From Entrophospora sp. SA101 (lineage: Eukaryota > Glomeromycota > Glomeromycetes > Entrophosporales > Entrophosporaceae): DNA of 35,102 nt. The stretch lies in the NCBI GenBank assembly GCA_958430865.1, contig CAUDNR010000300.1:1-35102 (forward strand). Reading direction: 5' to 3'. The translations under genes were made by a program, and so were the position numbers. The notes beneath the pieces were generated by a model. That model searched no databases, was not told the DNA's origin, and saw only the letters and a program-made list of their open reading frames with translations. Of the stretch, positions 15,546 through 27,299 are shown one piece after another (position 1 is the stretch's first letter; each line of letters starts with the position of its first letter).

Positions 15546-18500
15546 TTAACAATATTGAGAATGGTGGTTTGCATATATCAAATCAATCCCCGTATTCCAC
15601 GTATTTAGAAAACTTTCAAGTAGTAGTCGATCAGCTTCTAATATGCATGGTAAGGTGGGTTGCTCGGTTACCATTTCATTTTTTCTCATAGTCTCAGGTG
15701 TACCAATTTTTTCTGGAGCTGATGCGTGTTCTTTATATCGCATATGATAAACTAACTTATGGAAGAACGTATCATATTTCTTGATAAATTGAACAAGATC
15801 GTCCAGGTGTTTTGAAAGATCAGAGCATATAGATTTTTTCATATCGTCACTTACTAAAAGCTTTTCATTTTTAGTTGATAATCTAGCATATATCATAAAC
15901 TTTTTCCATATTTTTTCTAGTGAATTAGTTTCCTTAAAATCTTCGAAATTCAGCCAATTTCCATGTAAGATCTCGTATAATTTACCAATTACCGGGTATA
16001 ATAATTTTCTCACTATTTTGGTAGCTTCCTTATAAGCTCGTTTATATGCATAACCACGCTCGAATATCATATTTGACGTAATTCCATTTAATTCATTTAC
16101 ATATTTTTCAAGCCATTTTTTGGCTTTATTCTGAGAATAATCATCAATTTGTTTATATTTTTCATCTTCGCATTTAAGTTGCATAATCTTGTCTGAAGAT
16201 GGCGGTTGGTATCTATCATCGTACATGATAAATCGGGCACAAAGGCCATTAATTTTATTTTCAAAATAATATGATAAATCTATATTCTTTTCAAGTTCTT
16301 TTACGATATCAACAAATTCCATTCGATCTCCCTTGGTTTGATGCAACCTTTTTCCCGATAAATCGAAATACTTATCAGACTTTGTTACTATATAATTAAA
16401 ACGTTCACCCGATTCTGGAATTTTATTTTCATAAAGGGGCCTCATTCGACTAATGAAACGTTGGATAGGTGGATTTTGTACATTGGCTTTATAAGTGGCT
16501 GATTCTATAAACTGGTCAATTTCCCATTGTTTAGAATATGTATCCTTGAGAATATCTTCAACGATTTTATGTAACGTTCTGGTGTTCTCTATTTCCATAG
16601 TTTCCCACATGATTCGCTCACCAATATCTCTAAAAAGCTTAGATTGGCCTTGTTTTACGGTATCTATACCTTTTATAAATAGTTTTTTGGGTTTAAAGTT
16701 TGGGACATCTACATGCGGAATTCCAAAATATTTTTTCTTTCCGGTAAATACTACTGGAAATAAAACTTCTTCATAGGCCATTTTAAGATATGTTGTCCTG
16801 GTTGTTAATCTAAGATAGGTATTCACTTCGTTGCGCATTTTTTTCATTACATCCATAGTAATACAAACCATTTGTTTCCAATATTCTTCTTTTGAAATCC
16901 CATTATCATATGCTAGGTCGCATTCTTTATAATAATTATCGGGAGCTATAAGATATAAAGAATCTGTGTCGCCATATTTTATTTTAAATCCTTTCTTTTT
17001 TACATATTCTGCGACGAGTTTGATATTATGCTGTCCGGCTGATGTAACACCTCCAGCAAGCTCGCGTTTAAAGAAAGGTGAAAGAGCATTTCCGGCTTCC
17101 CCATAAAAGGTATTCATATATTTTTTAATTGCTTTTTGTTTCGAATCCAAACAAGCGATATCAAAACAAATGGAATTATATTCCACTCTTTCTTCTTTTG
17201 ATAAGGATTCTCTAGCTTCCATATGGTCTTTTTTCTTCACAAGATTGGAGAGTCGTGTTTTCATTTCATTTCGTTTATTAAGCAATTTTTCTAAAACCAG
17301 TGGATATAAACCTTTGTTTTCATTTCTATTCTCATGGCGTATGGCCCAAGCACGTAAAATTCGACCATTGAAAGGGAATTCAATTTTATGGAGTGTTACA
17401 TTTTTCTCCATTAAGGAATCTGCTTCTTCGGATGTTAAAATCATTTTATCTGGCGATAAATTATAAGTCATGATAATACTTGGATATAGGGATGCAAAAT
17501 CCAAACCTGTAACTGGACGTTTATTTTCTAGACCTTTTTCTGGTGGAAATACATAAGCTCCAGGAAATTTTCCCGGTTCAATATTATCACAACGAATCAT
17601 AGTAATTAGTATATCTTTTTCCCAGGCTTCGGCACCCAAGAGATTACATACCTTCATACCCCCGGCATAGAAATGCGAGTCAAATAAAGATACATAAGCT
17701 ATAGAGGCTTCCTCCCTATAATCGTTTATTACATTTCTTTTTACCATGAGCCGTTGACAAGATATGGCATCGACAAGACAATACTCCGCAATCTTATGTA
17801 TATATTTGACGGTATCAACTGTGGAGGTTTTCTTGTTTTGTTCGTAATATTTTCTCATATGGCTTATTGGCATATCTAATTTATTACCAAGTCTATAGAT
17901 TTTTAAGTAATAATCAAGTGAATTTTTTTCAGAACGGGGGTGTAACTTTTTAAAAGATACTAATACATCAATTGGCACACAACCAGGAAGTTTAAGGAAA
18001 GTCGATGTGAAAGTTTCTTCTGAAGAGATTTTTATTTTTACGCCTTCCCGGTTCTTTATTTTTTTGTCATCGTTATCTTTTTTCCCTTTCGAATTCTTTT
18101 CCCATGTTGGTTCCTTGTGGAAGAAATCTTTATTAGAAGGAACGCCTATTCCCCCATAGTAATTCCAACGAAGGATACCATCAATAGTGTTCTTTTGGCG
18201 TGGGTTTCCCGACATTCGTATAAACATCCAATCGAGGAGTTTTTGTTGAGTAGCTCTTTCTATTATAAATGGCCAATCATATTTAGAACCATTGTACGTG
18301 ATTTCGATATCGGGGGCCAATGCTCCCCAACATAATGCAAATGCTTTTAATAGATTCCTTTCATTTCCACAAACAATTGTGATCCATCGTGGGTCCGGTA
18401 TGGTATCTACATCAACGAGACAGATTTGCTTTAATGTAGTAGGATCATCTTTCCAATGAACAGTCATACAAATCATGAATACGTTGTCTTCTTTATATCT

Positions 18501-19182
18501 CGCCATAGGTATCTGCTCCAACCCACGTGTTGAATGTGTTTCGATATCCCATGTAAGAACTAATGCCCGGTCATGAGTAATAAGTGAAGAATGATAAGTC
18601 TTATTTAATACTGTGGGATCTTCTACATGTCGAAAATTATTAATAGATACATAGAAGGCGTGTTCACAGAGTGGAGAATGAGCACTGTAAGGCACCCTAC
18701 CATTGTTGTATTCGTAATTAGTTAATAGAGCCCATCCAGAGAGTGGTATTCTATATTCTCGAGCTACTTTTCGATAATATGCACTCCTATCATCTGAAGC
18801 CGTTTCTAGTTTTTCTTTTCGAATGATTTCTAAGGCAGTTTTTCTTTGAAAAGTATTTGTTGTAATAATACGAAGATACGACTTTTTTTCCGAGTAATAC
18901 CTCTGGATTGGAAAAGCTTTCACATGCTCTACTAAAATTTTATTTACATCTACGGTTTTACTTTCGTCATCTTTTCCATTAGAAAGTATATTCTTTATTT
19001 CGGTTTTAAATGAATCTATATCTTTATTTTCAGGAACACGGATATCAAAGAATACTTTAATACCTGAAATAGTTACTACGGCCTTTTCTCCGTTGACAAG
19101 ACATCCATAGATACGTAAAACATAATGTGAAGTATTGTTTATATACTCATTATATTCTTCAATATCAACGGGCATGAATGGG
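15546..19182 (-). pseudogene. DNA polymerase B, 5'-truncated at the fold-back junction
   Basis: Identical to the intact polymerase from about residue 70 to the stop, so all exonuclease and polymerase motifs are present, but the first ~69 residues, start codon and promoter are missing. At 19183 the sequence switches to the inverted C-terminal end of the same gene. Translation could begin only at an internal Met (MPVDIEEY), with no native promoter, so it is scored as broken. Confidence 0.85.
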
Positions 19183-19719
19183 ATTACGTCAAATATGATA
19201 TTCGAGCGTGGTTATGCATATAAACGAGCTTATAAGGAAGCTACCAAAATAGTGAGAAAATTATTATACCCGGTAATTGGTAAATTATACGAGATCTTAC
19301 ATGGAAATTGGCTGAATTTCGAAGATTTTAAGGAAACTAATTCACTAGAAAAAATATGGAAAAAGTTTATGATATATGCTAGATTATCAACTAAAAATGA
19401 AAAGCTTTTAGTAAGTGACGATATGAAAAAATCTATATGCTCTGATCTTTCAAAACACCTGGACGATCTTGTTCAATTTATCAAGAAATATGATACGTTC
19501 TTCCATAAGTTAGTTTATCATATGCGATATAAAGAACACGCATCAGCTCCAGAAAAAATTGGTACACCTGAGACTATGAGAAAAAATGAAATGGTAACCG
19601 AGCAACCCACCTTACCATGCATATTAGAAGCTGATCGACTACTACTTGAAAGTTTTCTAAATACGTGGAATACGGGGATTGATTTGATATATGCAAACCA
19701 CCATTCTCAATATTGTTAA
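19183..19719 (+). pseudogene. DNA polymerase B, C-terminal fragment (inverted)
   Basis: Encodes the last ~178 residues of the polymerase, from GITSNMIFERGY to the stop, with no catalytic motif. It is fused at 19183 to antisense polymerase sequence. Confidence 0.9.
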
Positions 19720-19813
19720 TACTTGATTATATTTTATATACATTAAAATTTTTAATTCCGTGGTCAAGGTATCAGAGTATTATTTCTAAAGAAACTACTC
19801 ATACGTTTTTTGA

Positions 19814-20542
19814 TTATTCTCTAATTTCGTTTTTTAGCATCAAACTCTTTAATTTTAGTTCCCGAAATCTTTCATCATACTCCTGCAATCTTTCTTTATA
19901 CTCCAGCAATCTTTCATCATACTCTCTATCATCATTTTCTAACGCTTTAAACCCAGCATAAGGTTTGGCATTAACATCAATGAGCGCTATATTAACATCA
20001 GTGAGTGCTCTATTAATATCAACGATTGGTTCCATAATATTATTGAAACAATATATTCCATCTCCCTTTTCAAATTCAGCAATAACGGCATCAAGTATCG
20101 AGTCTAATTTTTTTTTAAAGGACTCGATACTCACTGGAGTCAATTGCTTTTTAAGCTCAGCGGTAAGAGGTTTCAAGTTGGACTCGATACTCACTGGAGT
20201 CGATTGATTATTACTAAAGAAACTAATTATTCTATCTTGAGTCTGTTCTAATTTTGCAAATCTAGTATCGTTCTCTTTATTTTGTAAACTTACATCAAAA
20301 TATAGGTCTCCATTTTCCTCCACTAGATTCCGAATTCGAGCATCAGTCGCTTTCTTGTCATGTTCTAATTCAACAATCCTAGCATGAAGTTTAGCATTAA
20401 TATCAATGAGTGTTTTCTTTTCCTTTTCAAATTCAGCAATAACGGCATCAAATTTCAAGTTTAATTCTTTAAAGGATTCAATACTCACTGGAGTTGATTT
20501 CTTCTTACGTGTGACTATTATATATTTTTTTCGTGGAAACAT
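19814..20542 (-). CDS. Coiled-coil protein with TPVSIES repeats (copy 3, inverted)
   Basis: Identical in protein to 2558-3286 and 14723-15451. Complete, with its usual upstream sequence. Confidence 0.75.
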   Translation of the reverse strand: MFPRKKYIIVTRKKKSTPVSIESFKELNLKFDAVIAEFEKEKKTLIDINAKLHARIVELEHDKKATDARIRNLVEENGDLYFDVSLQNKENDTRFAKLEQTQDRIISFFSNNQSTPVSIESNLKPLTAELKKQLTPVSIESFKKKLDSILDAVIAEFEKGDGIYCFNNIMEPIVDINRALTDVNIALIDVNAKPYAGFKALENDDREYDERLLEYKERLQEYDERFRELKLKSLMLKNEIRE

Positions 20543-20704
20543 TATTATATTTTTCTTTCCTGGCGAGTAGTTAGTTAATACCTTATTATAAATGTTTAAT
20601 ATGGTTATGATTAGTATAAATTCAATTTTAACCTAATACTAAGATACGCCTTTATTCTAAGATAAAGAAAAAATTATTTATTTATACCATAATAGGATAA
20701 ACTA

Positions 20705-21949
20705 TCAAGAAAATATTTTTAGCAGTTTATCTGAATTTTCGGGATCTTTACGTACTACCGAATCAAAAGATTTTTTATTTGCATTCAATTTAGGTCGAAT
20801 AAATCTAACCCATACAACAATAATCAACAAAGCAAGCAATAGCCATACAGTTTTTGGTAAACCTAAGACGCTTGTCATAGCAGGAATTGCTTCTGTTCCT
20901 CCCACTGAAATCCCGGAATTCGATTTATCCAAAGAGGAGTTGGGAATATTTCCACTGGGAACGTCTATCTTTATTGGCTCGATATTTTGTAATGTATCGT
21001 CTTTAAATGAAGAGGTACCAGACTTATCTTTATCTGGAGAATTAGTATCAACAATTTTTATTTCGGGAGACGTAGCTGAAACTTCTGGTTTTCGTAGTTG
21101 CATTTTTATATTTTCACGTAAATATTTACGAAGACTTTTTTCTGGAGCAGGATATTTTGTATCTAAACTAGATTTATTATCAACTGGAATATTAGATACT
21201 TTAGAAACGTTTTCTTGAGGCTCATACCCCCCAGCAATTGTTTTATCTGATGGAAATTTTACTTGATCATGCAAACTTTGAGATATGGCTTCCAATTTTA
21301 AACGTTCCACCTCATCGATTTTTAAAGATAGTTCATCTTTTGTTTGTACCAATTCATCTTTTGTTTGCACCAATTCATCTTTTGTTTGATCCAATTCAGC
21401 TAATTTAGATTTGAGAGACAAAAACTCGGATTTTATTAGAGATGAATCATTCTGAGCCGAAAATAATTTCTCTTCCAATAACTTTATTCTAGATTGAAGA
21501 TAGGTCGCCTCTTCCATTTTTTTGTAATACTTGGTTTGATATCCAGTAAGAGAAAGTTCTTTAAGAGAATAATGGGATACAAGATTAGTGTTTTTACTCT
21601 GTAACTGTTTGATTTCTTCTTTGAGTTGTTTGATTCCTTCTTTGAATTGTTTTATATTCGAGTCATTTTGTATTTTGGCATCGCTGGTTCGATTTAACTC
21701 TTTCCGGAGACGCAAAATCTTTTCATTTTTTGATTTCAACTCTTTTTCAAGCCCATCTGATCGTGTTTCTGCAAGCGCTTTGGCATTTCTAAAATCAGAA
21801 CATTTATTAGCAAAAAATTCAGTTTTAATGAGTAACTCATTACGCTCAGATTCAAGTTCACGTTCTCTAGTGCTATCTAATTTATATCCACGCCCTTGAA
21901 AATTTTCGGCAACGGTAGATCCACTATTTAAGGTATGTATTGGTGCCAT
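20705..21949 (-). CDS. Tail-anchored coiled-coil protein (copy 3, inverted)
   Basis: Identical in protein to the copy at 13316-14560, not to copy 1, so the two fold-back arms come from the same or a very recent source. ATG at 21949. Confidence 0.8.
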   Translation of the reverse strand: MAPIHTLNSGSTVAENFQGRGYKLDSTRERELESERNELLIKTEFFANKCSDFRNAKALAETRSDGLEKELKSKNEKILRLRKELNRTSDAKIQNDSNIKQFKEGIKQLKEEIKQLQSKNTNLVSHYSLKELSLTGYQTKYYKKMEEATYLQSRIKLLEEKLFSAQNDSSLIKSEFLSLKSKLAELDQTKDELVQTKDELVQTKDELSLKIDEVERLKLEAISQSLHDQVKFPSDKTIAGGYEPQENVSKVSNIPVDNKSSLDTKYPAPEKSLRKYLRENIKMQLRKPEVSATSPEIKIVDTNSPDKDKSGTSSFKDDTLQNIEPIKIDVPSGNIPNSSLDKSNSGISVGGTEAIPAMTSVLGLPKTVWLLLALLIIVVWVRFIRPKLNANKKSFDSVVRKDPENSDKLLKIFS

Positions 21950-22028
21950 ATAATTAAATAGAATTATGTTTAACAAAAAAATTATTATCAAAGAAAACTA
22001 ATTACGAATCAGCTTTTTACTAATTAAT

Positions 22029-22096
22029 ACCTGATTATTACCCAGTTTTTGCCTGATTATTACCCGGGTTTTGCCTGATTTGTGCCCGATTATTAC
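22029..22096. repeat. Three 13-bp direct repeats (copy 3, inverted)
   Basis: Inverted copy of 13169-13236, between the divergent genes starting at 21949 (-) and 22191 (+). Confidence 0.6.
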
Positions 22097-22190
22097 TCAA
22101 TTCTTGCTCGATAACATACTAGGAATAAATGGGTGTTTGCCTGGATTTAAATCAGACATTTTTTTTTATATCATTATATATTTTTCTAAA

Positions 22191-22709
22191 ATGGTTAAAA
22201 CCCGAACTAAATCCAGAGTTCGAACATATCTCAACTCCAATGCCACCAAATTGTCTCCCGAAAATATCCAAAAAATAAGGGACATGGAGGCAAAAAAGAT
22301 ACCAAATAGAAAACGCAAAATATGTAGAGATTATAAAATCGGTAGTGATAGATATGATGATATTGTAAATGGTCGGATATATCCTCATCCACCTGGAATA
22401 GAAATGGCTTTTAATGACTCATCTATCTCGACACCCCAACTAGAAATCTCTCCTAAGCATAGCTCATCAAGTGTTGGAAATTCTGAGCAAGTAATTCATT
22501 CGAGCGAACCAGTGTCAAAAAAGACTAGCAGAAAAAAGAAGGACAATTCTAGTGCGGAATTATCTAAAGGTGGAAATTTATCGGAATCGAAAACCGTACA
22601 TCATTCTATCTTAAATAATCAGTCTACCTTATCAGTGCCAGAAAATGAAGCGCAAGCCAGAATGTCACAATTGCGAAAATATGCTAAAGAGCTTCAAGCT
22701 GAATCCTGA
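22191..22709 (+). CDS. Basic, putative helix-turn-helix protein (copy 3, inverted)
   Basis: A 172-aa protein identical to the copy at 12556-13074. The ATG at 22191 is chosen because the upstream open frame begins only at a TTG and runs through the direct-repeat region. Confidence 0.7.
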   Translation: MVKTRTKSRVRTYLNSNATKLSPENIQKIRDMEAKKIPNRKRKICRDYKIGSDRYDDIVNGRIYPHPPGIEMAFNDSSISTPQLEISPKHSSSSVGNSEQVIHSSEPVSKKTSRKKKDNSSAELSKGGNLSESKTVHHSILNNQSTLSVPENEAQARMSQLRKYAKELQAES

Positions 22710-22970
22710 ATTCGAATCAATTCCTTTATAAGATATTCAGCATAATCTAGAACTCTAAGAAATTCATCCTTGAGGTTTTGCCGTGTATCCCAAACCTTAG
22801 AATGGAACTCTAATATTTTAGTACCTGGAATGATATTAGGATTAATCACGCGTTTTTTTTTAACTCTGTATCTGTCTCTTCAGAAATAGATGGAATTGCA
22901 TTAACGTGATGTACCTCAATCTTATTTTCAACCTTGTGCATCGTAACTGGAATGTAAAAATCTTTCCCAT
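22694..22970 (-). pseudogene. Retropepsin-like fragment, frameshifted (copy 3, inverted)
   Basis: Keeps the 9 bp lost from copy 2 but has the shortened poly-A tract and the same early stop. Ends at the gap. Confidence 0.7.
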
Positions 22971-22980
22971 NNNNNNNNNN
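22971..22980. other. Assembly gap (10 N)
   Basis: Ten N join the fold-back piece to the right repeat arm. The adjacent frames reading through the N are meaningless. Confidence 0.99.
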
Positions 22981-24460
22981 TTTTATTGCATTTTTGAGCA
23001 TAACTTACAAATTCTGAGTTTTGGTGATTTTCCCAAAATTGGCCACGAGGCGCAGCAGGTTGCGGGACTAGGTGACTTGCACCATACCAGTTTTTATTTT
23101 TGAAAAATCCGGTTAAAATTATAGCAACCGGATTCAAACTGGATTTTATTATTATTATAAAAAATTTTTTTTCTTTTAAAATAATCATTTTTTTTTTAGA
23201 CACATTTTTTAATGAAACTCATAATGGTTTATCTGGATTCTGTTTTGAGTATGTTATGCAATATTAATCATTCTAATTATTTTTTTTATCAAAATTATTG
23301 ATAAACCATCCATTATTCTTATGTTACTGGTTCGGCTCGATTCGGTCCTTGTTCCTGGTTTCAAGATCACCGCTTAAAAAAACCAGTTTAAAAACTGGTT
23401 AAACATAAATTTAGAGGGTTGCTTAAAAATTTCGACTTTCGACTAAAATCGAAATCGAAACTAAATTCATTGAAACTCGAATGCCTTTATTAAAATGGCA
23501 CTATATCAATCACCCTTTTGAATCTAGTAAATAAAGATTATGTGTTGTCAATTTTGAAAGCTAATGCAAATTTTATTATGGAATTTCGTAACACACCTAC
23601 TACAGTCAAAGCTCGTTAAATTCATATGCGATAAATTCATAATTCCTTAAATTCATAATTTTTCAAGAACAAGTGTCACTTATATTAAAATTTTATTCGA
23701 TAATTTCATATTTATAGTAATAATAAAATCTCGATAATTGGAATAATTCGATAAATTCATAACTCTGACTTTTTGTATATGTCACCATATATGAAATCAC
23801 GCATAAAAAATATATTTTGTCCAATTATTAAAATTTTAAAATTTTAAAGATGCGAAATTTTTTTTTTTAATTTTTAAATTTGTTTTTGGAACACGAGCAT
23901 CCATTAATAAACAAAAGTATTATTTGGTACAGTTCTGAAAAATTAATATAAATTTTCCGTATATTTCGCGTTTTTTTGTATAGAATATTAGCATGTATGG
24001 AACCAGGGCTGGAAATAGTACTTTAAAAATCCGGATTTTCCTTTCAAAAATTTTAATTTCCGAAAAAAAAAGTGTTGCCGGATATTTTTCCTTTTTATTT
24101 TTAAAAAATTTTATACCAAATAATGTATACATATATGTGTATCACTACAATATTTTAGAAAAGAACCATAATTTGTATCATTTGAATTTTCAGAAGAAAA
24201 GTATTAATTTAAATCTTATTTCACTGCTATTAAATTATTAAATTTAAAAATACATACACTTTAAATATGAATTTATGTATATTTGTTTTCCCTTATTCAA
24301 AAAAATAAATTATAAATAAATAGTGTAGAATAAGAAGAATTAGATAATCTGACTACTGAAATTCGGGGTGAAGCATTTATAAATGAAACAATTCAAGGCT
24401 CAGATAAATAAAAAAAGTGAATTAAGTGAAAACCATGTCAAATAAAAAAATGCATTTTAA
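22981..24460. other. AT-rich non-coding stretch with decayed transposon ends (right arm)
   Basis: Mirror of 10671-12150. The pogo-like terminus TACAGTCAAAGCTCGTTAAA starts at 23601 and its ATTCATA subrepeats run to about 23790. A CCAGGGCTGG hAT-like end is near 24003. No gene is supported. Confidence 0.5.
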
Positions 24461-24872
24461 AAATCAGGAAGAAGTTTTCATCATGAATGGCTAAACACAT
24501 ATAAATGGTTAAAATATGATGCAGCAATAAAGAGAATGTTTTGCACAATTTGTAAAACACATGGGAAAAAAAATCAATTTGCAGAAAAAGGTGACAAATA
24601 AATATAATTAATTTTGCACTTGCAATTATTAATTTGCAATATTTTAATGTTATTATTTAGGATCAAAGAATGTTTCAAAATCTACTGCTATAGCAACTCA
24701 TACACTTTCAAACCAACATAATGGTTCTTTGCTTCTAGAAAAGGCAAGAATAACCATGCAATATTCTTCCAAAAATCCACTAATAATGGTAACAAACATA
24801 TGGGGCATGCTGCAACAAAACCAGACAAAAAGAATTTCAGGGATCAAATTTAGCTATTATCATCACAATTAG
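24461..24872 (+). pseudogene. hAT-type TTF/BED zinc-finger fragment with an intron (right arm)
   Basis: Exon 1 is 24461-24590, the intron 24591-24660 (starts GTGACAAAT, ends TTATTTAG), and exon 2 24661-24872. Joining restores the frame from AEK to GSKN and completes the zinc finger. Same as the left-arm copy. Probably a remnant. Confidence 0.6.
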
Positions 24873-25011
24873 CTTTATAATGTTCCATTTGTTAAGTGAT
24901 ACACTCACTGGTCATAAATATTAAGGACACTTGCAGATCATCAGAAATAATTGAACAAAGAGACATGAAAAAAAATAAAATATAATAATAATTATATAAA
25001 AAACAACAACA

Positions 25012-25306
25012 ATGATTAGGCCACTTGCATTGACTTGTCCAATCCATATGTTCATTGCTTATTTCTAGTTCAGGAAACCTCACTTGTCTACAACACAAAG
25101 TATTATGATGGGTTGTAGATGAAGCATCTAGCCATTTTTCTTTATTATGTAAAATTTTTGTTACTGATGACCTATCAATATTCAATGAAATTTTTCACTA
25201 AAATAATTTGCAATTTCTTGATGAGTTTTCTGAATGTTTCTTGGTAATATATACAAATTTCTCTTTTCAATTGCTCACTAATAGCTGTTTTTTTTGGTTG
25301 AGACAT
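25012..25306 (-). pseudogene. pogo/Tigger-like transposase N-terminal fragment (right arm)
   Basis: Starts MSQPKKTAIS at 25306. It carries a 1-bp indel relative to the left arm near 25235, so its two halves are also in different frames (second half NIDRSSVTKILHNKEKWLDAS). No catalytic domain. Confidence 0.65.
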
Positions 25307-25468
25307 GATAATGATAATGATAGCAATGATAATAACAACAATAATGGTAATGGTAATGATAATTACAATGTCCAATGGTCACAATTTATTAAAATTCAAA
25401 AGTTTTCAATTAGCCAATAATATTTACACAGTCACATGAATTGGTGATGATGAAATTTATATGTTGTA

Positions 25469-25562
25469 ATATGGGAGCACTCTAGGAAAACCAGGCTTCG
25501 AGTTTATGAAAATTACACATAACACGAACTCGAAGCCTGGTTTTCCTAGAGTGCCCCATATG
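25469..25562. repeat. Long hairpin / MITE-like inverted repeat (right arm)
   Basis: Mirror of 9568-9661, with the same 28-bp perfect arms and 22-nt loop. Confidence 0.85.
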
Positions 25563-25608
25563 TTATGGAACCGTCAAATATTGGTGATAGTGATTACAAT
25601 ATGAAAGC

Positions 25609-25759
25609 AGTAGGTAACAGTTACCTACTTATACGATTGATTCGTATTTTCGTCGTACTTCGAGACACGACGTGTTTGCATTTGCGTCGTACTTCGAGAC
25701 ACGACGTGCTTGCATTTGCGTCGTACCTGGAAGAACGATTGGTTTGCATTTGCGTCGCA
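25609..25759. repeat. 21-bp palindrome and four tandem 34-bp repeats (right arm)
   Basis: Mirror of 9371-9521. The palindrome is at 25609-25629 and the four 34-bp units run from 25624 to 25759. Unit number is unchanged between arms. Confidence 0.8.
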
Positions 25760-26152
25760 CTTTTCGTAGGTTATGGCATTGTTATTACGCAGGTTATGCC
25801 GTCCGACATGCGCCTTGGGTTATGGTTGATTTGAGTTTGATTCGTAATTTCAACCACTTGTCTGGCTTTTTTTAATTTTTCCATATATTTAAATCACTGC
25901 GTTGTGGTTCAATTCCCGCTTTGAGCCCCGACTTGGGCTACGATTGGTCCCACGTCGCACTTTTCGTAGGTTATGGCATTGTTATTACGCAGGTTATGCC
26001 GTCCGACATGCGCCTTGGGTTATGGTTGATTTGAGTTTGATTCGTAATTTCAACCACTTGTCTGGCTTTTTTTAATTTTTCCATATATTTAAATCACTGC
26101 GTTGTGGTTCAATTCCCGCTTTGAGCCCCGACTTGGGCTACGATTGGTCCCA
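25753..26152. repeat. 200-bp tandem duplication, present in the right arm only
   Basis: 25753-25952 and 25953-26152 are the same 200-bp sequence in tandem; the left arm has a single copy. Each unit includes the GGTTCAATTCCCGC B-box-like site. A recent duplication, or an assembly artefact. Confidence 0.85.
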
Positions 26153-26457
26153 TGTAAGTCAGGTGATCAGAATGATATCTAATGATTAACCAGTCCACTG
26201 TCCTTTTTAAGAATATCATTTGCATAACAATATGCGCTTTGAGCTTATCTAGCATAATTCGTCCTTTTTAGCATATCACCATATGATAAAATTAGATCTT
26301 CATTTCAGTGACGAGACTTTTATAGATTTGTGATCAAAATCTGCATACCGTTATCTGGCTTCTAACGGAGTTGCAATTCCGTCTACTTTTTATATATTAA
26401 TTGTGGTCACAATCCTCGGCCAGAACTGCAGGATATATTTTTTGTTCTACGAAAAAA
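26153..26457. other. Promoter-side gap of the ART-fold gene (right arm)
   Basis: No gene seen. Two AAAAAGGAC motifs (as CCTTTTT, near 26200 and 26263) and a TATATATTAA box (26391-26400), about 60 bp before the ATG at 26458. Confidence 0.4.
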
Positions 26458-27153
26458 ATGTCAAGTAAGAAAGAAAAAAGAGTAAGCAACTCCTCAACCA
26501 ACAGTAATAACAGTAATGCAAGTTATACAAGTATTTGGTCGATTGAAAGTGACTCCTCAACCAATAGTAGTAAACCCCTTGGTTTTCATGGTACTAGCCA
26601 TAATTCTGTAGAATCTATTATAAGGGATGGCTTCAAAAAACAGTCTCAACAAGGACTCTGGCCACACGAGAAGGGTCTTTATACGTCTCCTGATCCGAAA
26701 GTTGCTGGTGGATATGGTGCTACTCAAGATGGACACAGAGTAAAACCCGGTGTGGTTCTAGCCGTATCAATTCCGAGAGGAACACCACATGTCGAAACCT
26801 ATATGCCTATGGCAAATAGGAGAGGAATCAAAAATCAAATGGATATTATGGATAAAAAATTTGGTGAAGGGAATTATTCTGTAACTGGTCCACAATCTTC
26901 TGAAAATCGTGCAAAAGAGACCATCACCAAATTTCCTATTGCTAGCAAGGCAAAGTCGCAAAAATTGTCAAAGCAACCAACACTCGACACTATGGGTAAT
27001 TTTGAACCGGGAAGTGATATTCGAAAACAACATCAAGTTAAACCTACTCACGAAGTGGTGTCCGTTAAAAGTTTCGCAACCATCTCAAAAGTTCAGAGAA
27101 TCAGTTTCATGAGGGCATTTCCAGAAAATAAAAAGTTTCAAAAAAGAAAATAG
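26458..27153 (+). CDS. PARP-like ADP-ribosyltransferase-fold protein (right-arm copy)
   Basis: A 231-aa copy of 8177-8872 with the GFHGTS and GLYTSPDPKVAGGYG motifs. It differs from the left copy at two residues in the second motif (T for M and P for L). Both arm copies are full length, so an intact element would carry the gene twice. Confidence 0.65.
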   Translation: MSSKKEKRVSNSSTNSNNSNASYTSIWSIESDSSTNSSKPLGFHGTSHNSVESIIRDGFKKQSQQGLWPHEKGLYTSPDPKVAGGYGATQDGHRVKPGVVLAVSIPRGTPHVETYMPMANRRGIKNQMDIMDKKFGEGNYSVTGPQSSENRAKETITKFPIASKAKSQKLSKQPTLDTMGNFEPGSDIRKQHQVKPTHEVVSVKSFATISKVQRISFMRAFPENKKFQKRK

Positions 27154-27299
27154 TCACCTCATCAAACTTGTAACTATATTTCTGTATGATCAATAAAGTG
27201 TAGTATAAATCATTATTACCAATAAATATCATTAAATTATACCCAAAGACATGTTATACCTCATGTTTGTTATCCTAGAATGCGGTTAAAATGGATCTA

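Larger units (their letters stand above)
12298..16082. repeat. Left arm of a 3.8-kb fold-back inverted repeat
   Basis: Pairs with 19183-22970, with paired positions summing to 35265 over almost the whole length. The arms differ only in the outermost ~130 bp (a 9-bp indel and several substitutions). A 3100-bp single-copy spacer (16083-19182) separates them. Confidence 0.95.
19183..22970. repeat. Right arm of the 3.8-kb fold-back inverted repeat
   Basis: Inverted copy of 12298-16082. The inner junction at 19183-19184 shares only AT with both source sequences. The outer end stops at the same place in the retropepsin-like gene as the left arm, within a few bases. Confidence 0.95.

Noticed and set aside
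25880..25930. tRNA gene
   Set aside because: A B-box-like GGTTCAATTCC is present, but I could not fold an acceptor stem or anticodon arm or find an A box.
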